A stretch of DNA of 64,000 nt from Petaurus breviceps papuanus. Taxonomy: Eukaryota > Chordata > Mammalia > Diprotodontia > Petauridae. The notes under the pieces are model-generated. The model saw only the letters and a list, made by a program, of their open reading frames with translations, was not told the origin of the DNA and did not search any database. The stretch is from NCBI GenBank assembly GCA_028583685.1, contig JAMXIF010000003.1:73353817-73417816 (forward strand). The letters run 5' to 3'. Shown piece after piece: positions 22,641 through 33,659 of the stretch. The position numbers and the translations under genes are program-made. How positions within the stretch are numbered: position 1 is the first letter of the stretch; each line of letters starts with the position of its first letter.

Positions 22641-23090
22641 ACATTGTGTTCTAGGCAGCGGTTCAGTGCCAGTGTTTACTGTTTGTTTACCCAGCAGCTC
22701 AGGCCATGGGTGTTTTCAGGTGCTGGACAGCAGCCCTCTTGCTTTGCTCTTCATAGTTCAGGGCAGCAGCCTACCTTGGTTTCTGTCACTGCTCAGCCAG
22801 CTTTCATAACATGACCTCCCTTCACGGCCTCATTGCAGGAGATCATCGCAAGATGCGCTGCAGTGCAATTCTCCTTATATGTATTCCAGCCACAGCGTGG
22901 TCGGCAGGAGTTTGGAGGCTACTAATAGTGGAGCTCCCGTAGAGACTTGGAGCAGTGCATCCATAGACCTTATCATTTTACACAGGAGGAGGCCAAAAGC
23001 AGTTCCATCAAACATTCCCTTTTATCCCCCAAATAGTCCTAGAAATATAGAAAGAATCCATTTCATCTAGATATCTATTCTTTTCTTTAC
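22641..23090. other. CpG-retaining, repeat-free patch with splice-like motifs
   Basis: About 450 bp with no repeat, more GC-rich than the surroundings, and with at least six CpGs between 22830 and 22950 (ttcacggcc, atcgcaag, gatgcgct, cagcgtgg, gtcggc, cccgtag). On the + strand cctcattgcag at 22828-22838 is a plausible acceptor, followed by an ATG at 22853 opening a short 29-codon hydrophobic frame. On the - strand a donor-like AAG|gtaggc lies near 22775. No protein family is recognised and the strand is undecided. It could be a small exon, a regulatory element or chance. Confidence 0.35.
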
Positions 23091-23410
23091 CTTTGAAGAT
23101 TAAGAAGTCACTTCATTGGCATGTGTATAAACCTCATAATTTGTATCCCATCAATTCAGAAAGAATGATAATCTAGATAGAAGCTAAATGGAAGATTTTC
23201 TTTGTATCATCTATGAAAAAAATAAGTTTACAAAGAAAATTAATAGGTAAGGCAAAATTTCAGGGGAAAGGATGTTCATCCTAAAGAAAGCAAACCGATA
23301 AAGCTTTTAAGTAATATTTATCTACATAGGCATACACTCACATACACATTAATAGGCTAATTATAATTGATGATTATTAAGACCTATAGAGGAATTAATT
23401 AAGACGAATT
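23091..23410. other. AT-rich, no recognisable feature
   Basis: Nothing recognised. Confidence 0.4.
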
Positions 23411-23505
23411 GATGAATTTCCAGGCCTGGAGGTAGAAAGATCTGGGTTCAAATTCTTCATCTAACACTAGCTTTATAACTGTGGACAGCTCCCTGGAACA
23501 TCAGG
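23411..23505 (+). repeat. SINE head fragment
   Basis: Reads aggcctggaggtagaaagat and ctgggttcaaattcttcatc. The 3' half is lost. Confidence 0.5.
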
Positions 23506-23734
23506 TGATTTTATAGGACTTAATTATTGATTAATATTAGTAATCATTTATGAATGAGGATGAAGAAATGGGAAAACATCAACACATATTGACATATGAT
23601 ACTGGACTAAATAATTTTTATACCATAAGCTACTGTAACTTTGGTCTACCTTGGGTTGAGTGACTGGAAGAATATAATACATAAAACTAAAATTTAGCTC
23701 TGCCCCATGAATGAAGGAGGTTTTTCAATTCAAT

Positions 23735-24045
23735 TAAATTAAATTCAACAAGCCCTTATTAATTGTCTACTACATTCTAGGCAGTGTACTAGGTGTTAGG
23801 GATACAAAGCAAATAAAAGCATGCCCTGATCTCAAGGACCTTCTGTTCTACGTGAGCTACATTGTTTAAATGTGTATACTAATAAATGCATATAAAATAA
23901 ATACAAGGTAATTTTGGCGTAGGGAGAACACTAATGGCTGGGGAATCAAAAAAAAAAAACAATTTTTGAATGAGTTAACATGAGCTGAATTTTGAAAAGA
24001 GGTAATTTCTAGGAGAGAAGGAGATGAGGGGGTAATTCACAACTC
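23735..24045 (+). repeat. L-rep head and proximal body
   Basis: Reads caagcccttattaattgtct, ggtgttagggatacaaagca, ctgatctcaaggaccttctg, then tgagctgaattttgaaaaga and tttctaggagagaagg. Confidence 0.55.
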
Positions 24046-24706
24046 CTGTTACTGCAAATACTTTCTTCTTTCATATATTACTCATATGGGTTCCCTTTAA
24101 TTTAACTTTCTGCTGGGTGGGGTGAATAGTTGGCTCCCAGGATTTGTCTTTTTTGAGTCCATAGCTCACCATTTTCATTGTGATAAGGTGGTCACAGTCC
24201 CTGATGTTGTCCATCCTCAGGTAACTAACTTTCCATGTATGTCTGTTCTCAGGGTGTAACTCTGCTTGTGATACTGTCAGTCTTTGTTGTTCTGGGATCA
24301 AGTGCTATCACCCATTCAATCCTAAGCACCAATGAGACCTGTTCTTGGACCTTCAGATCTTCCTAACTCACAAGGTTCTTGGGGCATGTCCATCTCAGGA
24401 CATTCAGGATATACCTAGGATCAGGAAATAATAAACACACACAAAAATAGAGACAGGCATGTACTCTTGGCTTCCATGGCCCAAAGGGGCCTCCATCTGG
24501 TCTTGGGAAGAAGCTCAAATCAGTCATGCCACACTTGATACTTGGAAAAAGAGGACTCTAAAAACACAGTGGCTTGCTTTTGTATAATTCCTGGGTTATC
24601 AATTCTTTTGATAGTAGCCAATTAGTGGATTCTTCATCTTCACACAGTACTAATATCTTTGCTGACTCCCCTCAAATTTTTGACAGGGTGGACCAGAACT
24701 GAGTAA
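24046..24706. other. No recognisable feature
   Basis: About 660 bp without an assigned repeat. A 76-codon - strand frame at 24071-24301 lacks recognisable motifs. Confidence 0.4.
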
Positions 24707-24863
24707 TGCAAATCACTCTCATTATCCTGATTTTACAAATTAGGAAGTGGAGACTTAGAAACATTGGGATTTGCCCAAGGGACACAGTTAATAGAGACTG
24801 ACGCCAGGATTTGAATCTGGGTCTTCCTGGCCCCAATTCCACTGCTCTATAACCATCAGGCAA
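24707..24863 (-). repeat. CORE-SINE, antisense
   Basis: The + strand reads ttatcctgattttacaaatt, gatttgcccaagggacacag, gatttgaatctgggtcttcc and ccactgctctataaccatca. Confidence 0.7.
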
Positions 24864-26066
24864 AAGAGTGAATTAATAAACAATTTCTGGGAGTAAGCTG
24901 AAAGAAGGAAGAAGAGAGATGTAGGTCCCTTCCATGCTCATGAAAATACCCTTCAGTTTCCTCTAGAAACCAAAGAAGAGAATTGAGCCTTCTTCATTTG
25001 GGAAGACCATGAATTATGGTTTCTCTTCAGGGAGGTAGCTTACAGGAATTTGGAAGGAAGAGATCACCATCTTTTTAAAAAATGTGAGCAACAAAGAGAA
25101 AATTTCTGAAAATATTATTTTAAAAAGCAGTCACTCCAACTGCTTCAGGAAGAATGACCTTGGAATCACATGAACGTTTCTTCAATGGAAAGAATGTCTC
25201 TTCTCCCTCTTCTCCACAGCATACTACATATGCCCCCCGAGTCCTGCTGGTCTCTTTCTAGGAGTTAGCAGTGGGATATATTCTCTTTTTGTGACCAAGA
25301 AAAGTAATTATTACAAGGTGCAGTCTGGAGTCCAGATAGAGACTATTTCATAATGACAGCAATTTAAACTTAATGCTATGCTTATCTTTTCTTTTGACAA
25401 AAACAAAACAAAAAAAGGATTTAATATGTTTCATGTCTTCCTCCCTTCCTCCCCAGCCCCCCACCCCAAAGGAGGTGAAATGAGGAGAGCCTTTATTGCA
25501 CAAGATAATGAAAATCCTTCCTGAGGTTAAAAGTGATTTTTAAAAAATCACAACATGAGATAATTAGGCCTTATTAGGCACTTTATCTGCTTCACTGGAG
25601 TCACTTTTCTAAGATGATAAAATGTGCCTTTGTCTTTTTTTAGAAAATTTGCTACCAAATTTGGGGGAAAACAAGGATCTCTTTTTTTCCCTACCTCTCA
25701 AACTCAGCACATGACTCTGCAAATGAGGATTTATGGGAATAATTTAATGAAGGAGTTATAGCTTCCAAAAGCTAAGACTTCAGAGAATGTACTGCCTTTT
25801 CAAGAGCTTATTCAAGATCATGGCAGAATCCCATTTTGCCCTCTATTTTTAGTTGGGCAAAAGAATCGATATTAACATGTGTTTGCTGTTTTTTCTCCCT
25901 TTATGACATTCAGAACAATAAAAGATTGGTTTGGGGATATTTAGAACAGGGCTCCAGGGTATTTAGCAGGATTGTTTATTATTCTGTTAGCATAACAAGT
26001 AAGTCAAAGGTGGCCAGAATTTGTGATATCAAATGTCTAATGTGTTTAGAAGTATGATATCAAAAT
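24864..26066. other. Repeat-free island, 1.2 kb
   Basis: No transposon is recognised over 1.2 kb. The part from about 25480 to 26000 is dense in homeodomain-like TAATTA/TTAAT words (aatcacaacatgagataatt, aggccttattaggcacttta) and has no coding frame, the look of a conserved non-coding element. This is an impression, not a measurement. Confidence 0.45.
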
Positions 26067-26074
26067 ATCTGTGT

Positions 26075-26220
26075 CAGGGCAGCTAGGTGGCGCAGTGAAT
26101 AGAGCACTGAGTTCAAATCCGGCCTCAGACACTTAACACAAAAACTAGCCATGTGACCTTGGGTAAGTCACTTACCCCCAATTGCCTTACCTTCCCCCCC
26201 TCAAAAAAGCCAAAAAAAAA
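26075..26220 (+). repeat. Young short SINE with target-site duplication
   Basis: 146 bp: head gggcagctaggtggcgcagt, gagttcaaatccggcctcag, then cttacccccaattgcctta, a C-rich spacer and an A10 tail. It is flanked by perfect 8-bp copies of atctgtgt at 26067-26074 and 26221-26228. Intact CpGs in the head and the clean duplication point to a recent insertion. Confidence 0.95.
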
Positions 26221-26234
26221 ATCTGTGTATTTGT

Positions 26235-26430
26235 GTATGAGGCGGAAGGGAACTTAGAAGCAAGCTGTCAAATCCTAAGTCTTTCATTTCACAGATAAGA
26301 AAACTGAGAGACTAACAGGTTAAGTAACTCACCCAAGGTCACACAACTAACAAGTATCTGAGGTACAATTTGAGTCCAGGTCTTTCTTACTCCAGGTACC
26401 ATGCCCTATACCCTACATTATGCTATCATT
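26235..26430 (-). repeat. CORE-SINE, antisense
   Basis: The + strand reads cacagataagaaaactgaga, cacccaaggtcacacaacta and tgagtccaggtctttcttac. Confidence 0.75.
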
Positions 26431-27689
26431 CCCATGAAAAATTACTTTTATAACATCAAATGGCACTGTACAGTAGGGAATGGGTGCCCTTGGAACAAAG
26501 TAGCCTCACTAGAATTCTGTGATTTATTGCCTCGTGGGGTCCAATGCCACTGCCACCCTCTGCATCCTGGGCCAATGACCTCATTGTTGCCATTCTCTAC
26601 TAGAAGAAATAGTGATTTCTTCAGAGGCCTCCTGCTTCTGATGGGTTTAACAATGCCTCAATCCAACAACAATGGGAGAATCAAATAAAACTACTCAGCT
26701 CCCCTAAAATCATCTAAATATGATGCTTATCTACAAATCAAGGGTGGAAAAAATTGCTATCTTTGGTTTTAAGAAAAGGTATCATTTTTGTTGACAATCA
26801 CTTGCAGCAGAAGGTTTCTAAAATGGTCGCTATTCCATCTGGGGCTCCTTTTCTCTAGGGAAAGACATACGTTCAGGTCAATACATTGAAGGCCTGAAAC
26901 CTGTAGTAAAAAGCCTAAGCATATGGATCTCTCTGATTGAAAGGTAGGCACATGGGATTGTTAAGAAAATGCCTATTTTAGGTTCACAAAAAGAAAAGAC
27001 TCAGAAAGAAGTATCCTGCTAGATTGAATAACTGCTTCTTTAACACTCTGTGGGGTCCATTGTAATCTTTAGAAAGGAAATTGATGCCTGGGAGAGTGAG
27101 TTAAACAGTCCATGAGAAGCGAGTGTAGCAGAAAGAACAAGCATTTGAAAAGAACTTGTACTGAAGTTAACCATTTATTAAGGGTTGCACTTTTTAAACA
27201 GGAAGCCACTAAATTTGAATCTTTTCTGTGCATCTTTAGCAGTGATTATGGAGATCAAAAGGAGGTGTGTAGAGTTGACAACAAAGGCTGATATTTCTGA
27301 ATCTCTTAGAGGTGCTAGGAGCTTGTGGGAAGGGAGCTAAGAGGGCACTGTTCAGCTTGAAAAACAGCTTTGAGGTGATTGGAAAAGGCATGGGGAAAGC
27401 AAATCATCTGATCTTTTTTTTTTCCTTTAAAGAAATCCCCATATTGTTGTCACATTGTAAACTGGCCTCAGGAATATTTCTACAGAACCACAAGGGAAGT
27501 GAGGCTTAAAAACTGCCCCTGCTCCCCAAAGCGCTTATTTAACTCATATGCCAGGTCATAAACAAGGTCCTCATTGAGCCAAATGAAAACGACTTATTAT
27601 TGTGGAATTTGGGGCTTCAGACTCTGCCTGCTTTGCCTATGCTATGCTCCTTGTTAAGGAAGAATGGGTTGCTGGTAAGATGGGCATAC
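26431..27689. other. No recognisable feature
   Basis: About 1.25 kb without an assigned repeat. The open frames of 95, 60 and 65 codons have no recognisable motif. The last 100 bp may already belong to the following L2. Confidence 0.4.
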
Positions 27690-28060
27690 TTACTATTCTT
27701 CAAAGACTATGCTCCATCTCTCATCTCTGTACCTTTGTATTGCTGTCGTCCATACCGACAGCGCTCTGCCGCTTTACCTCCATCTCTTAATTTCTTAGAC
27801 TCCCCTTCAAGATTCAGCTGAAATTCAGGAGGCCTTTGCTGTTTCCCTAGTTTCTAGTCTGTTCTGAAATTACATTCTAACTCCTCAGTATGTATTCTTT
27901 TTGCACTTAGTTATTCCAATGTTGCCTACCTTATTAAATGTTAAGTTGCTTAAAGGCAGGAACTATATTTTTTCCCTCTTCCTTGTATCCCTAGCACTAG
28001 ACACAATTGACTGACACATAGTTGGTACTTAGTAAGTGATTGTTGACTTGACTTGGTCTG
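27690..28060 (+). mobile_element. L2 LINE 3' end
   Basis: Reads tccccttcaagattcagctg, tcaggaggcctttgctg, cttaaaggcaggaactatat, ttgtatccctagcactagac and agttggtacttagtaagtga, in L2 3'-end order. It has no intact coding part. Confidence 0.6.
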
Positions 28061-28061
28061 T

Positions 28062-28240
28062 GTTCAAGATCTCTGATATAGCATGGGCTATTTGAGGCCA
28101 GGGAAAGTCACTTAGCCTCTCAGTTGCCCAGGCAACTTACTCTTTAGTTATTTTTCACAGAAGAGATACTGCTCTGTACTAATACGGAGAATTCCTTCAC
28201 CAGGAGTTCCTTACACCAGTGAAATTAAAGGTCTACTTTT
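28062..28240 (+). repeat. CORE-SINE variant, host of the HAL1 insertion
   Basis: Has gggaaagtcacttagcctct, cagttgcccaggcaactta, gagaattccttcaccaggag and ttccttacaccagtgaaatt. HAL1 integrated in its tail, and the last 20 bp are the left copy of the HAL1 target-site duplication. Confidence 0.65.
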
Positions 28241-29289
28241 TTTTTCTTCTTTTTTTGTTTATTTTTAGTTTTCAACATACATTTCCACAAGGTTTTGAGT
28301 TACAAATTTTCTCCCTGTCTTTCCCCTACCAAATTTACCCAAAATAGCATTCCTACTGAATACCCCTTCCCCCAAACTGCTCTCTTTTATATCCTCCCCC
28401 ATCTCCCCCCTGACTTTCTAGTGGGGCTAGATGGATTTCTGTATCCCAGTGCCTGTATATCTTATTTCCCAGTTGCATGTAAAAATAATAATAACAATTT
28501 TTTTTGACATTTTATTTTACAACTTTGATTCCCAGATTCTTTCCCTTCTTCATCACCCACCCCTACTGGAAGATAAGCAGTTCAATATAGGTTGTACATG
28601 CATAGTTACGCAAAACATTTCCATAGTAGATATATTGTGAAAGACTGACTATATTACCCTCTATCCTATCCTACCCCCAACTTATTCTATTTTCTACTTT
28701 GACCCTGTCCCTTTTCAAAAGTGTGTGCTTCTAACTACCCTCCCCCCAAATCTGCCCTCCCCTCCATCATCTCCCCCTCATCCCCTTCCCCTTTACTTTC
28801 CTGTAGAGCAAGATATCCAATTTAATGTGTATATTATTCCTTCCTTAAGTCAAATTCAATGAGAGTAAGGTTGACCCATTACCTTTTGGCTTCCAGTTCT
28901 TCCCCTCCATTGTAATAGTTTTCTCTTGCCTCTTTTATATGAGAGAATTTACCCTATTCTGTCTCTCCCTGTCTCCTCTCATTATATTCCTCTCTCACCT
29001 CTTAATTTTATTTTTTAGATATCATCCCTTCCTATTCAACTGATCCTGTGTCCTCTGTCTATGTATACATGTACATATACATACACACACTCACATAAGT
29101 ATTTATATGCACATAATACCCTCCTATATAAATATCTATAGATATAGATATATTCCCTTCAACTATCCTCATACTGAAAAAAGTCTCATGAATTACAATG
29201 ATTGTTTTTCCATGGAGGAATGTAAATAGTTCAACTTTAATAAGTTCCTTATGATTTCTTTTCCCTGTTTACCTTCTCATGCTTCTCTT

Positions 29290-30673
29290 GCTTCTTGTAT
29301 CTGAGTGTCAAATTTTCTGTTCAACTCTGGTTTTTTCATCAGGAATGCTTGAAAGTCCTCTGTTCCACTGAATGACTATATTTTCCCCTGAAACATGATA
29401 CTCAGTTTTGCTGGGTAGGTGATTCTTGGTTTTAATCCCAGCTCCTTTGACCTCCAGAATATCATATTCCAAGCCCTTTGATCCCTCAATGTAGAAGCTG
29501 CTAGATCTTGTGCTATACTGATTGTGTTTCCACAATAGTAAAATTGTCCCTTCCAGACAGCTTGTAATATTATCTCCTTAACCTGGGAACTTTGGAATTT
29601 GACTATGATATTCCTCCTAGGAGTTTTCTTTTGGGGATCTTTTTCAAGAGGCAATCAGTAAATTCTTTCAATTTCTATTTTGCCCTCTAGTTCTAAAACA
29701 TCAAGGCAAGTTTCCTTGAGAATTTCTTGAAGGATGATTTCTAGGTTCTTTTTTTGATCATGGCTTTTAGGTAGTCCAGTAATTTTTAAATTATCTCTCC
29801 TGGACCTATTTTCCAGGTCAGTGGTTTTTCCAATGAGATATTTCATATTGTCTTCTATCTTTTCATTTGTTTAGAACTGTTTTATAGTATCTTGCTTCCT
29901 CATAAAGTCATTTAGCTTCCATTTGCTCCAATCTAATTCTGAAGGAGTTATTCTCTTCAATGAGCTTTGGAAATTTCTTTTCCATCTGGAAAATTCAGCT
30001 TTATAAGGCATTCTTCTCCTCACTGGGTTTTTGGGCTTCTTTTGCCATTTGAGTTAGTCTGTTTTTTTTAAGGTGTTATTTTCTTCAGTCAGGTTGTTGA
30101 CTTGCTTTTCATGATTTTCTTGTATCATTTTAATTTCTCTTCCCAATTTTTCCTCCACTTCTCTTCCTTGATTTTCTTTTTTTAAAGCAATCGGGGTTAA
30201 GTAACTTGCTCAAGGTTACACGACCAGTTATTTCTGGGTGTGGTGCTGAGTATCTGAGCCCAGGATTCGATCTCCAGGTCATCCTGACACTGGAGTCAGT
30301 GCTCTTACTCGCTGAGCCACCTGGCCATCCCTAAGCAATTGGGGTTAAGTAACTTGCTCAAGGTTACACAGCCAGGTGTTTCTGGGTGGGTGCTAAGTAT
30401 CTGAGCCTGGGATTCAATCTCCAGATCATCCTGACACTGGAGCCAGTGCTCTTACTTGTTGTGCTACCTGGCCACCCCCTCTTCCTTGATTTTCAAAATC
30501 CTTCTTGAGCTCCTCCACGACCTATAACCAATTCATATTTTTCTTGGAAGCTATTGATGCAGGAGTTCTGACTTTGTTGTCTTCCTCCTTTTCCATTCTT
30601 TGATCCTTTTTGTCCCCCAAAATGAATCTAAGGTTTGATTGCTCAGTTTGCTTTGTTTCCTCTGCTTGCTCAT
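29290..30673 (-). pseudogene. HAL1/L1 ORF1p-like pseudogene
   Basis: Encodes an RNA-binding chaperone of the L1 ORF1p type. Open pieces include 29655-29846, with LENRSRRDNLKITGLP (RRM start), and 29376-29654, whose end YPAKLSIMFQGKI is the hallmark of the ORF1p C-terminal domain. An N-terminal Lys/Glu-rich part suggests the coiled coil. Without the SINE insert the frame would be near 350 codons, the usual ORF1p size. In-frame stops, frameshifts and the dimeric SINE disrupt it. The ATG is chosen because both HAL1 copies here share it (catgagcaagcag and catgaccaggcaa). Confidence 0.8.
30177..30478 (-). repeat. Dimeric tRNA-derived SINE inside HAL1
   Basis: Two head-to-tail monomers of about 147 bp (30332-30478, then 30185-30331 on the - strand), followed by one A-rich tail (30177-30184). 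Each monomer has an A-box-like gtaagagcactg, a B-box-like region (gattgaatccc or gatcgaatcct), then gtgtaaccttgagcaagtta and cttaacccc. By eye the monomers differ by roughly a tenth. A single perfect 16-bp duplication ctcttccttgattttc flanks the pair (30161-30176, 30479-30494), so both units arrived in one event. Confidence 0.92.
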
Positions 30674-31368
30674 GTTGCCAGTCAATTACTTGACTTTTGA
30701 GCTCTTTACCACAGTAGAACTCTGCTTCCAGAGAGGAAAGGTTTGTCCCAAATCACTGGGGTTTTTGCAGCTGCCAAAGCTATTAAGATGGCACCCTCTC
30801 TGCAGCCCCCACAAGCTCTGGCCCACTGGCCACACACCCCAGAACCTCCACCCAAGATAGTGATCCAGATCCAAGCAAGTTAAAGCAAGAGTTATTACCC
30901 TCTGAATGGTTGCTTGGTCCCCGTGCAATCTGCAGGCCAGGAGCTCTGGAGGCAGCCATGCTGGGCAGTGGCTGTAGCTGCTAGGACTCTGCCACCTCTT
31001 GCCTCAAGGACAGGGAACAGACCATGCCCTTCTTTTCCAGCAGAGTTTCCCCACTGATCTTTTACTTGCTCTTTGGTGTTTATGGGTTGAGGAGTCTGGA
31101 AACTACTACAGCTGCTTATAATTCACTCTTCTGAATGTGGCTCTGGCAGCCACTGTTTGGGGCCACCCTGAGGCCAAAATCAGGGCCCATGTGGGACTGT
31201 GCTCTGCTCCCAGTATGCTGCAATGGACCATTCCTGTAGGTCTTCTGGGCTGCCTTCAGCAGGAGATTTGTCTCTCTCTGTCACTCCAAAATTTGTTTTG
31301 AGTCACATTTTATAGGTATTCAAGATGGTTGTTGGGCGGAGCTCACAGAATTTCCTGCTTCTATGCCA

Positions 31369-31376
31369 CCATCTTG
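31369..31376 (-). promoter_or_regulatory. YY1-like motif at HAL1 5' end
   Basis: CAAGATGG on the - strand, about 13-20 bp from the element's 5' end. In human L1 a YY1 site at the equivalent place positions transcription start. The other HAL1 copy here has the same word at the same place. Confidence 0.55.
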
Positions 31377-31408
31377 GCTCTGCCCCCAGATTCTAAAGGC
31401 CTACTTTT

Positions 31409-31733
31409 AAAAGAATGTGTAACATAGGCCAGGTATATTACGTTTCACCCTTTCCCCAGGGTTCTGTGATACTCTTAAGGAAGTTTGGGGATATACGTGT
31501 CTAGGTTCTCTGCAAATAGCTCTAGCTCCTACCAGTGGTGTATCTCCAAGTACAAAGGACATTTACAACCCAATTCCATTTAACCACTAACAGTGAGATT
31601 AGCTTTTACAAAGAAATATTTCCTTTAAAAAGCATAATCACAAATATATAAACTTACTCCCTAACATATGGGTCTTAATCATCTTTCCCCTTTGTACTAC
31701 CTTAGTTTATGAAGAAAGGAAGGGGATTAGCTT
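31409..31733. other. No recognisable feature
   Basis: Low-copy-looking; the last 16 bp are the left duplication of the following SINE. Confidence 0.4.
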
Positions 31734-31884
31734 TTTTTTTCTAAGACATTGGAGTTAAGTAGCTTGCTCAAGGTTACACGGCAAGTTATTTTTGTGTGGG
31801 TGCCAAGTATCTGAGGCCAGAACGGATCCCAGTCTCCCTACTCTGGGGCTGGTGCTTTTACTCACTGTGCCACCTGGCTGCCCT
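31734..31884 (-). repeat. Short SINE with target-site duplication
   Basis: The + strand shows a T tail, ggagttaagtagcttgctca, aaggttacacggcaag, and a head end gtgccacctggctgccc. Flanks ggaaggggattagctt (31718-31733) and ggaaggagattagttt (31885-31900) are a 16-bp duplication with two mismatches. It looks like a monomer relative of the dimer at 30.2 kb. Confidence 0.85.
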
Positions 31885-31900
31885 GGAAGGAGATTAGTTT

Positions 31901-32394
31901 CACATTTTAGCTCAGTTCCTATAAAGCACCAAGTCCAAGTTTCCATCTCCTCCTTCAAGGTTTGAATCCAAGGCAACTGACTTCTCAGGGTTTCACTGCC
32001 ATGGTGACTGGTTGTAACAGCCCTCCTGTCATTCTGGATCTAAGAGAGCCATGGTTCCAATTTCCAGGTCCAGTAGTGAGAATTACTGCTCTGACCTGAA
32101 ACAAAGAAGGGCATAGAAACATTACTCTCATACCAAGAGAAACCTGGAAGCCAAAGGTAAGGGGGAGGGCAAGAGAAGAAAGTCCTTCCTGTCTCACTGG
32201 TTTAGATCATGGCACTCACACTGTGGGTGAAATATATGTGATCTTTACCTCCTAGAAGGAGCAAAAAAGAGAAATTGTCCCAGTATGACAATTTTTACAG
32301 GTTGAGCAGTCAATCAAAGCAGGCTACTGTTATTCACATAGCAAGAAGACAGCCTGCCTCCATATTTGACAATATGGACATATTTCCAAGCCCT
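31901..32394. other. No recognisable feature
   Basis: Low-copy-looking. Short frames on the - strand have no motif. Confidence 0.4.
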
Positions 32395-32800
32395 ATTACA
32401 AACTTAAGAGGCTCAAAGGTACAAAGATAAGCTTATCTCAAGGAACTAACCATCTAATGTTGGGATAAAATGCACAGAGAGATACTTAGTTACAGATAAA
32501 TTGTAGAAGAATTAACAATTTGAGTATTCAGGGAAGGTTTAACAGAAGGGATGGGTGGGGTGTGTTGACTACCAACCTCAGCCTTGAAGGAAGAAAACAC
32601 TTCAGAGAAGCAGAGGTGCTTAGGAAGTACATTCTAAACATGGCAGAATGCCCTTTACAAAGGAATCAGTGTGAGAAATAGAATGCCGTGATTTGGGACA
32701 TAGCTATTAGAACATAGAATGCAGGAAGGTGTGGATTTGTGTGTGGGGACATTAATGAGGCAAAGGAATTTTTTGTTTTATCCAGTAAATAATAATAAAA
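32395..32800. repeat. L-rep, proximal body
   Basis: Reads atctcaaggaactaaccatc, tcagccttgaaggaagaaaa, gtacattctaaacatggcag and gaattttttgttttatcc, collinear with other L-reps. Confidence 0.45.
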
Positions 32801-32864
32801 TACATAACATATATATATATATACACATAAAACAGGAGTTATACATAGTTACTTATGACTCTCT

Positions 32865-33062
32865 GATGTAGCAGAAATAACTTAGCACTAGGAACTAAGA
32901 AAACTTGGATTTGAGTCATTTTGCCTGTCCAGGGCTTAGTATTTTCCTCTGTAAAACAAGGATAATAACTATACTATGTGCCCATAAGGTTGTTGTGAAG
33001 GATGTGTTTTGTAAATGTTAAAATGCAATAAATGCCAGTGTTAAGTTGTTACCATTATTACA
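32865..33062 (+). repeat. CORE-SINE
   Basis: Reads gaaaacttggatttgagtca, ttttcctctgtaaaacaagg, ataataactatactatgtgc and gttgttgtgaaggatgtgtt. An AT microsatellite (32808-32824) precedes it. Confidence 0.75.
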
Positions 33063-33135
33063 TATGCTATAACAGGTAGAATTAGAGCCTATTTCAGTTG
33101 GGAAAAGACTATTTGGGACTCACTACCAGGAAAAT

Positions 33136-33402
33136 GAAGCTATGTGGCAAATCAATAGCGCTCCAGGCCTAAAGTTAGAAAGACTTATCTTCATGAGTTC
33201 AAATATAGCCTAAAATACTTACTAGTTGTGTGACTCTGGGCAAATCACTTAAACCAGTTTGCCTCAGTTCCTTATCTGTAAAATGAGTTGGAGAAGGAAA
33301 TGGCAAACCACTCTAATAGCTTTACCAAGAAAATCTCAAAAGGATTTTGGGATTAAATTAAAGGATTAAAGAGTCAGATAAGACAGAAATGACTGTACAA
33401 CA
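33136..33402 (+). repeat. RTE-tailed SINE
   Basis: Reads tgtgactctgggcaaatcac, gagttggagaaggaaatggc, aaaccactctaatagcttta and acagaaatgactgtacaaca. Confidence 0.8.
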
Positions 33403-33659
33403 AGAACCAGGAAAATTAATTTTTTCCAGAATATCTAAAACTTATTTAAAGTTAAAAAAAATTCACAAAGACTCTATCTACCCATATAACCACTTAGATC
33501 ATCACACAGATATACTACTTTAGGATATAAGCTATGTTATGGATATGAAATTATTGAAAAAAGTCATTCAGTAAGCAGAGCTATTAGCATTTTTTAAAGC
33601 TGTGTTTATAATTTTGGCTATCCTTATATAATAAAGAAACGATCATAAAAATAAAAAAG

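Larger units (their letters stand above)
28241..31388 (-). mobile_element. HAL1-like element (L1 ORF1 only), near full length
   Basis: On the - strand the order is: 5' UTR starting ggggcagagccaagatggtg, about 700 bp long; an ORF1 start near 30673; L1 ORF1p segments down to about 29290; then about 1.05 kb of 3' UTR and an A-rich tail. There is no ORF2: sequence passes directly from the ORF1 C-terminal domain to the 3' UTR, as in half-L1 (HAL1) elements. The flanks gaaattaaaggtctactttt (28221-28240) and gattctaaaggcctactttt (31389-31408) are a 20-bp duplication with four mismatches. The 3' UTR has a GATA/TACA microsatellite. A dimeric SINE at 30177-30478 interrupts ORF1. The element would depend on L1 proteins in trans and is inactive now. 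Confidence 0.9.

Noticed and set aside
26075-26150. tRNA gene suggested by A- and B-box-like words
   Set aside because: It is the head of a SINE with A-tail and target-site duplication, and cloverleaf pairing is not maintained. The same applies to the other SINE heads, including both dimer monomers.
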